Shown: positions 32,180-36,486 of the stretch, one piece after another
Position numbering within the stretch: the stretch's first letter is position 1
Layout: each line of letters begins with the position of its first letter
From: Hyphomicrobiales bacterium
Lineage (GTDB): Bacteria; Pseudomonadota; Alphaproteobacteria; Rhizobiales; Devosiaceae
Length of the DNA stretch: 36,486 nt
Reading direction: 5' to 3'
Assembly: GCA_027065555.1 (NCBI GenBank)
Contig: JAMONS010000065.1
Location: 1-36,486 of the forward strand
The notes under the pieces: generated by a model
The model's database searches: none
What the model was told of the DNA's origin: nothing
Seen by the model: only the letters and a program-made list of their open reading frames with translations
Program-made: the position numbers and the translations under genes

Positions 32180-32242
32180 ATGCTAATATTGAGCGCTAAG
32201 CAATGATTTAAAGCAAAGTAACTAAGAAGTGAACGCTATTAC

Positions 32243-33730
32243 TTAGCTAGTCAAAGTCCGCTCTATCGCATCTTGCCAGCCAGAAATTTTTTGTTTGCGA
32301 ATCTGTGCGCTCATCTCAGGCTCAAAGCGCCTATCAAGTTTCCATTGTTTGGCAAAGCCTTGCATATCTGTCCAAACTCCTGCCCTATATCCAGCCAACC
32401 ATGCAGCGCCTAGCGCTGTTGTTTCAAGAATAGTTGGGCGATCAACTGGGGCGTGTAAAACATCGCTTAAAAACTGCATTGTCCAGTTAGAAGCCACCAT
32501 GCCGCCATCAACTCGAAGCACAGTTTTTGCCTCTACGCCCCAATCCTTTTTCATGGCTTCAAGCAGGTCATTAGTTTGATAGGCAACAGCCTCAAGTGCC
32601 GCTTTGGCAAATTCATTCACACCAGTATCTCGAGTAATGCCATATATTGCACCACGAGCATTTGCGTCCCAATGTGGTGCGCCCAAACCTGTTAGGGCTG
32701 GTACAAAATAAACATTAGAATTTGAATCTGCTTTTTGCGCTAACTCCCCAGTTTCACTTGCTGATTTTATTATTCCTAATCCATCACGTAACCATTGTAC
32801 CGCCGCTCCTGCAATAAAAATCGATCCCTCAAGCGCATAATTTACCTTGCCATCTATTTGATAGGCAATAGTGGTTAGTAGGCGATTTTTTGATGGCACA
32901 ATTTCTGCCCCAGTATTAAGCAGAGCAAAACAACCAGTGCCATAAGTTGCCTTCATCATGCCCTTTTCAAAACAAGCATTGCCAATGGTTGCGGCATGTT
33001 GATCTCCAGCCACACCTAAAATAGGAATGGCAGCGCCAAATAATTCCTTATCGCAAATTCCAAAATCATCGGCACATTCTTTCACCTCAGGTAATATTTG
33101 CTTTGGGATATTGAGGATTTCCAATAATTCATTATCCCACTTTTTTTGCTCAATATTAAACAGCAAAGTACGTGAAGCATTGGTAATATCGGTGGCATGA
33201 ACCTTGCCACCAGTTAATTTATAAATCAGCCAGCTATCAATCGTACCAAAACAAATTTCGCCATTATTAGAACGCTCCCGCAAACCCTCAACCTCATCAA
33301 GCAAAAATGCAATTTTTGTGCCTGAAAAATACGGATCAAGCAGCAAACCAGTTTTTTTAGTGAATAATGGCTCAAGCCCTTTAGCCTTAAGCGCCTCGCA
33401 CATTTTGGCAGTGCGCCTATCTTGCCAAACAATAGCTTTATGAATTGGCTCTCCCGTTTTTCTATCCCAAAGCACAATAGTTTCACGCTGATTAGTAATG
33501 CCAATGGCGGCGATTTCGCTTGCATTTAGCGAAGCATTTTTTAGTGCCTGTTTTATGGTGCTAACAACCGAAGCCCAAATCTCATTTGCATCATGCTCCA
33601 CCCAGCCATTTTTTGGGAAATATTGCGTAAATTCTTCTTGCCCAATACCCGATATTCTCATATTGCCATTAAAAATAATTGCACGAGTTGAAGTAGTACC
33701 TTGATCAACAGCTAAAATATTTGCACTCAA
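32243..33730 (-). CDS. glpK: glycerol kinase
   Basis: A cytoplasmic FGGY-family kinase that converts glycerol and ATP to glycerol 3-phosphate. Typical blocks are [17 protein letters not shown] at the N-terminus, [73 protein letters not shown] and [20 protein letters not shown]. The length, 495-497 residues, is normal. Start: an ATG at 33736 directly abuts AAGGAG (33737-33742, no spacer), whereas TTG at 33730, two codons later, lies 6 bases from it and gives [11 protein letters not shown], so I prefer TTG. Other genes here also use TTG. No glpF, glpD or glpR gene is nearby. It is divergent from dusA. Confidence 0.95.
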   Translation of the reverse strand: MSANILAVDQGTTSTRAIIFNGNMRISGIGQEEFTQYFPKNGWVEHDANEIWASVVSTIKQALKNASLNASEIAAIGITNQRETIVLWDRKTGEPIHKAIVWQDRRTAKMCEALKAKGLEPLFTKKTGLLLDPYFSGTKIAFLLDEVEGLRERSNNGEICFGTIDSWLIYKLTGGKVHATDITNASRTLLFNIEQKKWDNELLEILNIPKQILPEVKECADDFGICDKELFGAAIPILGVAGDQHAATIGNACFEKGMMKATYGTGCFALLNTGAEIVPSKNRLLTTIAYQIDGKVNYALEGSIFIAGAAVQWLRDGLGIIKSASETGELAQKADSNSNVYFVPALTGLGAPHWDANARGAIYGITRDTGVNEFAKAALEAVAYQTNDLLEAMKKDWGVEAKTVLRVDGGMVASNWTMQFLSDVLHAPVDRPTILETTALGAAWLAGYRAGVWTDMQGFAKQWKLDRRFEPEMSAQIRKQKISGWQDAIERTLTS

Positions 33731-33834
33731 TTTCATCTCCTTAATTAAATTATTTGTATATTGGGCAAAACTTGCTTAAATGACAAGTCAAACCAAAGAT
33801 TATCTAGCTAAGAATATATTACTAAGGATATCTA

Positions 33835-34803
33835 ATGCCAAACAATGAGAAAATCTTTGCTATTGCGCCAATGCTCGATTGGACAGACAGGCATTTTCGC
33901 TTTTTGGTGCGCCTATTAACAAGAGAAGCGCTGCTATTTACCGAGATGATAACTAGCCCAGCAATTATTCATGGCGATAGAGAACGCTTACTTGGTTTTG
34001 ATGAAGTTGAACATAAGATTGCAGTGCAAATTGCTGGCTCTAACCCAAGCGAATTAGCACAGGCAACAAAAATTTGCGCCGATTATGGTTATGATGAAAT
34101 AGACCTAAATGTCGGCTGCCCCTCGGATAGAGTGCAATCTGGCAGCTTTGGCGCTTGTTTAATGGCAAAGCCAGATTTGGTAGCTGAGAGCGTCAGCGCT
34201 ATGGTCAATGCCAGCGATAAGCCAGTAAGCGTTAAGTGCCGCATTGGTATTGATGAGCAAGATATTGAGCAAGCGCTTGATATCCTATGCGATAAAATTA
34301 TTGAAGCAGGAGTTAGCAAAATTTATGTCCATGCCAGAAAGGCGTGGCTACAAGGACTAAGCCCAAAAGAAAACCGCACCATTCCTGAACTTAATTATGA
34401 TAGGGTCTATCGCTTGAAACAACGGCTTAAAGGTTTCCCGATAATTATCAATGGCGGCATTGAAACTTTAGAGCAAAGCAAGGAGCATTTAAGCTATGTT
34501 GATGGCGTAATGCTCGGGCGTGCCGCCTATCATAATACAATGATTTTAAGCGAAGTTGACCAACAGATATTTGGCAAAACCACACCTATTATTTCACAAA
34601 ATGAAATAGAAAAACAAATGCTCAACTATATAGAGAATGAGCTAGTTAAAGGCACAAAGCTCAATCAAATCACTCGCCATATGTTGGGACTGGCAATGGG
34701 GCAACGAGGAGCGAAGTCTTTTCGGCGAATTTTAACGCTTGATATTAGTAAAGAAGGCGCAGGGACAAACACTGTTGAAAAAGCGTTTAGCGCCCTATAT
34801 TAG
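33835..34803 (+). CDS. dusA: tRNA-dihydrouridine(20/20a) synthase
   Basis: A 322-residue FMN-dependent enzyme that reduces uridine 20/20a in the D-loop of tRNAs. N-terminal APMLDWTDRHFRFLVRLL and YTEM-like LLFTEMIT mark the TIM barrel. The catalytic Cys is C95 in DLNVGCPSDRVQSGSFGACLM, the DusA form of the motif. Further blocks are VKCRIGID, YVHARKAWLQGLSPKENR (a DusA hallmark), IINGGIETLEQ and DGVMLGRAAYHN. The C-terminal helical domain ends the protein, with HMLGLAMGQRGAKSFRRIL. Length matches DusA. It is likely a single gene with its own promoter in the 98-base gap to glpK. Confidence 0.94.
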   Translation: MPNNEKIFAIAPMLDWTDRHFRFLVRLLTREALLFTEMITSPAIIHGDRERLLGFDEVEHKIAVQIAGSNPSELAQATKICADYGYDEIDLNVGCPSDRVQSGSFGACLMAKPDLVAESVSAMVNASDKPVSVKCRIGIDEQDIEQALDILCDKIIEAGVSKIYVHARKAWLQGLSPKENRTIPELNYDRVYRLKQRLKGFPIIINGGIETLEQSKEHLSYVDGVMLGRAAYHNTMILSEVDQQIFGKTTPIISQNEIEKQMLNYIENELVKGTKLNQITRHMLGLAMGQRGAKSFRRILTLDISKEGAGTNTVEKAFSALY

Positions 34804-34828
34804 TAAGGTATGAATTTGTGATTTTCCC

Positions 34829-35578
34829 CTAGTGCTTAATCAGCGCATAAAATTCACTTAAAAGATTTTTTTTAGATTTAACTTGGCATTTCTCTAATAT
34901 ATTTTGCACATGCCAACGCACCGTGCCATAGGATCTATCAGATTCTTGTGCAATGAAGCGCAAAGATTTACCATCTAACATGCCGCTTAAAATTTCAATT
35001 TCTGACTTTGTAAGCGAATATTTTTTACCAAAATTCTCTATTGAGCTATCCCGGGCACTAGCAGGCTTAGTCTTTTTAACCCGAATTTGCGTCGCCAAAT
35101 AGCGCATAAACAAAGCAAGTCTTTGCTTGTCTAAATCAGAGAAATCACCCTCATCTTCACTGCGCCAAGCCACCAGAACAAAATTAGAATCATCTGGCAA
35201 TATTGCAGAAACCGCCAACATATAAAAAATTTTGCGCGGTATAAAAAAATTCTTGGCAATTTCTACTTCTTTGAACTGAGCATCAGCAACAACATCGCTT
35301 CGCCGACTTGGCTCTAGCGGGTTCAAAGAATCATCGGGAATTTCATTTTGCTCAAATATTTTATGTTCAACATATCCTTTTGCATATTCAGGATTGCTTG
35401 TTGCTACTAGCTGATCAAGCGAGCGCCAAGCCATAATTCCATTGATAATATCAGGGCGATACATAACAATTCCAGCGCCAAAAATATCCCTAAAATCCTC
35501 GCAAAATTCTGACCAGTTCTGGTTTTCGCCAGCAAGATGTTTACCAGCACAGTCATAAAGTTTTTCTAAAATAATCAT
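34829..35578 (-). CDS. LuxR-family transcription regulator without a nearby LuxI
   Basis: A 249-residue regulator. The C-terminal HTH (about 188-245) has YSLTKSEIEILSGMLDGKSLRFIAQESDRSYGTVRWHVQNILEKCQVKSK, the LuxR/FixJ fold. The N-terminal about 165 residues form an alpha/beta sensor domain, with FGAGIVMYRPDIINGIMAWRSLD and VLVAWRSEDEGDFSDLDKQRLALFMRYL. Its size fits an autoinducer-binding or PAS/GAF-like domain, but I cannot place the Trp/Tyr/Asp ligand residues of acyl-homoserine lactone receptors. There is no receiver domain and no synthase gene in the window, so it is a solo-type regulator. It is divergent from the autotransporter-like gene, and an 18-bp palindrome lies 29 bases upstream of its start. 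Confidence 0.78.
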   Translation of the reverse strand: MIILEKLYDCAGKHLAGENQNWSEFCEDFRDIFGAGIVMYRPDIINGIMAWRSLDQLVATSNPEYAKGYVEHKIFEQNEIPDDSLNPLEPSRRSDVVADAQFKEVEIAKNFFIPRKIFYMLAVSAILPDDSNFVLVAWRSEDEGDFSDLDKQRLALFMRYLATQIRVKKTKPASARDSSIENFGKKYSLTKSEIEILSGMLDGKSLRFIAQESDRSYGTVRWHVQNILEKCQVKSKKNLLSEFYALIKH

Positions 35579-35606
35579 AAAAATCTAAAGCCCAAATAAT
35601 TGCACA

Positions 35607-35624
35607 CCTAGCAAATTTGCTAGG
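35607..35624. promoter_or_regulatory. 18-bp perfect palindrome, candidate LuxR box
   Basis: CCTAGCAAATTTGCTAGG at 35607-35624 is fully self-complementary and lies between the divergent luxR-type and autotransporter genes. Its size and symmetry fit a lux-box-type operator. A TATTAT at 35644-35649 would put the palindrome centre about 40 bases before the resulting start site, overlapping the -35 region, the place where LuxR-type activators usually bind. Confidence 0.6.
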
Positions 35625-35686
35625 CGAAACTGATGAGAAAAAATATTATATCTTAATCAAATCAATTCTATCTTTTGGGGACAATA

Positions 35687-36486
35687 ATGAGAAAAATTTT
35701 ACTTCGTCAAGTATCGCTAGCGCTTTTAACTTCAACCGCCCTGCTAAGCACCGCCAGCATGGCAGCAGAATATGTGGTTTCCACTCCAACAACTGTGAGC
35801 AATGGCGGAGCGGGTAATGTGATTGATGGCACTGATATTCTGACAGTTGATGCGAATGGCTCGATTACGACGGCTGGTAATTATGGTGTTGGATTGTCTG
35901 GGGGAGCAAATGTAATCAACAACAACGGCACAATCAACTCAGGTCTTGTTGGCGTATTGATTAGTGCTGGTGCTAGTAATGGTAATATTATTAACAATTC
36001 TGGCACTATTTCAGCCCTTGGAGCAAATTCAACTGGTGTCTTAATTGATATTAATTCTATTGAGAATACTGTGAATAATAGCGGCATAATATCATCAGAA
36101 GGTTTTAATGCTTTTCTTGCTGTTAATGGTACAAACGGTACTGTTTTGAACAATTCAGGTAAAATAGTTAATACAGGTGGAAATCCATCAATTACCTTTA
36201 TGGCAAATGATTCTACCCTAAATTTAGCTGCTCCTTCATTCATTGGCGGCGCAATGGAGTTTAATTTCACTGGAGTTGAAATAACCACCGGGCGTTCGCA
36301 GTCTAATTTATGGGATTTTTCTAATGGCAATCCATCTGTGAGTTTTGTCAACGGTGGTGTGCCTTATGCTTGGGCTGGAGATAAATTCGCCACCATTGAT
36401 CCAACTGCTTTAAGTGCCGCACCAGAAATGGCAGCAGGGCTAACATCTGGTGTTTCAGAATTAGTGCGTAATAATTCTGAGGGTGG
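35687..36486 (+). CDS. autotransporter-like surface protein, N-terminal part (3' end outside window)
   Basis: An open frame of 266 codons runs off the right edge. The signal peptide (MRKILLRQVSLALLTSTALL, cleavage near ASMAA) is followed by a Gly/Asn/Ser-rich passenger with short repeats of the type NNSGTI (NNNGTI, NNSGTI, NNSGII, NNSGKI; about residues 80-165). These are the imperfect beta-helix rungs of autotransporter/adhesin-like proteins. GGGG lies shortly before the ATG. Near the edge, APEMAAGLTSGVSELVRNN looks like the linker before a translocator barrel, so the passenger is short, but the barrel itself is not in view. The divergent LuxR-type gene and the palindrome suggest regulated surface display. 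Confidence 0.72.
   Translation, partial: MRKILLRQVSLALLTSTALLSTASMAAEYVVSTPTTVSNGGAGNVIDGTDILTVDANGSITTAGNYGVGLSGGANVINNNGTINSGLVGVLISAGASNGNIINNSGTISALGANSTGVLIDINSIENTVNNSGIISSEGFNAFLAVNGTNGTVLNNSGKIVNTGGNPSITFMANDSTLNLAAPSFIGGAMEFNFTGVEITTGRSQSNLWDFSNGNPSVSFVNGGVPYAWAGDKFATIDPTALSAAPEMAAGLTSGVSELVRNNSEG

Noticed and set aside
35881-36351. 156-codon minus-strand ORF at the right edge
   Set aside because: It is created by the repetitive Asn/Gly-rich codons of the autotransporter-like gene on the other strand; the plus frame has a signal peptide and ribosome site.
1-36486. CRISPR arrays, tRNA or rRNA genes, insertion sequences, attachment sites
   Set aside because: No regularly spaced repeats, cloverleaf-like sequences, transposase-like proteins or terminal inverted repeats with target duplications were seen on either strand.

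Overview
The window looks like chromosomal DNA of a low-GC alphaproteobacterium, most probably Hyphomicrobiales (Rhizobiales). The main evidence is the conserved gene order: a FeuP/FeuQ-type two-component pair, the cytochrome c maturation genes ccmI-ccmE-ccmF-ccmH, a DegP-type protease, a second OmpR-type regulator/kinase pair, then glnE and a PAS-type sensor kinase. This block is familiar from rhizobia and Brucella. The DNA is clearly AT-rich by eye and uses GTG and TTG starts at several overlapping genes. No tRNA, rRNA, CRISPR array or insertion sequence was recognised.

Layout. (1) 1-1875 is the right edge of a gene transfer agent or prophage tail module: the C-terminal third of a GTA gp15-like host-specificity protein, then a GH108-type endolysin fused in frame to a holin-like membrane segment. 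A 25-bp tandem duplication lies between the two genes. (2) 1989-3429 is an accessory patch of poorly known genes: a 55-codon DUF1902-like ORF and a tight three-gene unit. The last gene of that unit has a conserved Cys/His pattern suggesting a papain-like hydrolase fold. (3) 3514-5937 is a FeuN-position secreted protein followed by feuP and feuQ, with 11-bp-phased direct repeats in front. (4) 6038-10931 interrupts the usual feu-ccm arrangement with a rickettsial-type surface lipoprotein, a 422-residue helical orphan, and a divergent pair of sarcosine-oxidase-like flavoproteins. (5) 11035-15159 is the ccmIEFH operon, ending in a terminator-like hairpin. (6) 15519-22055 holds the DegP-type protease, the regulator/kinase pair and glnE. 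(7) 22052-26394 holds a PAS histidine kinase and pepN on the minus strand. (8) 26538-32013 is a likely operon: ybaN-like gene, TRAP transporter (dctQ, dctM, dctP), MOFRL glycerate kinase and a secreted jelly-roll protein. (9) 32016-34803 holds a 40-residue membrane protein, glpK and dusA. (10) 34829-36486 has a LuxR-type regulator divergent from the start of an autotransporter-like surface protein. A perfect 18-bp palindrome sits between them.

How the genes work together: CcmE receives haem and CcmF/CcmH/CcmI complete its attachment to apocytochromes c in the periplasm. DegP and the two sensor systems watch over the envelope. GlnE sets glutamine synthetase activity. The TRAP proteins probably import a small hydroxy acid that leads to glycerate, which the MOFRL kinase phosphorylates. 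Glycerol kinase enters central metabolism at a nearby point. Best candidates for undescribed biology are the 2248-3429 trio, the compact sarcosine-oxidase-like pair, the endolysin-holin fusion with an internal start, and the LuxR/palindrome/autotransporter unit. All names rest on recognition by eye, with no database search.
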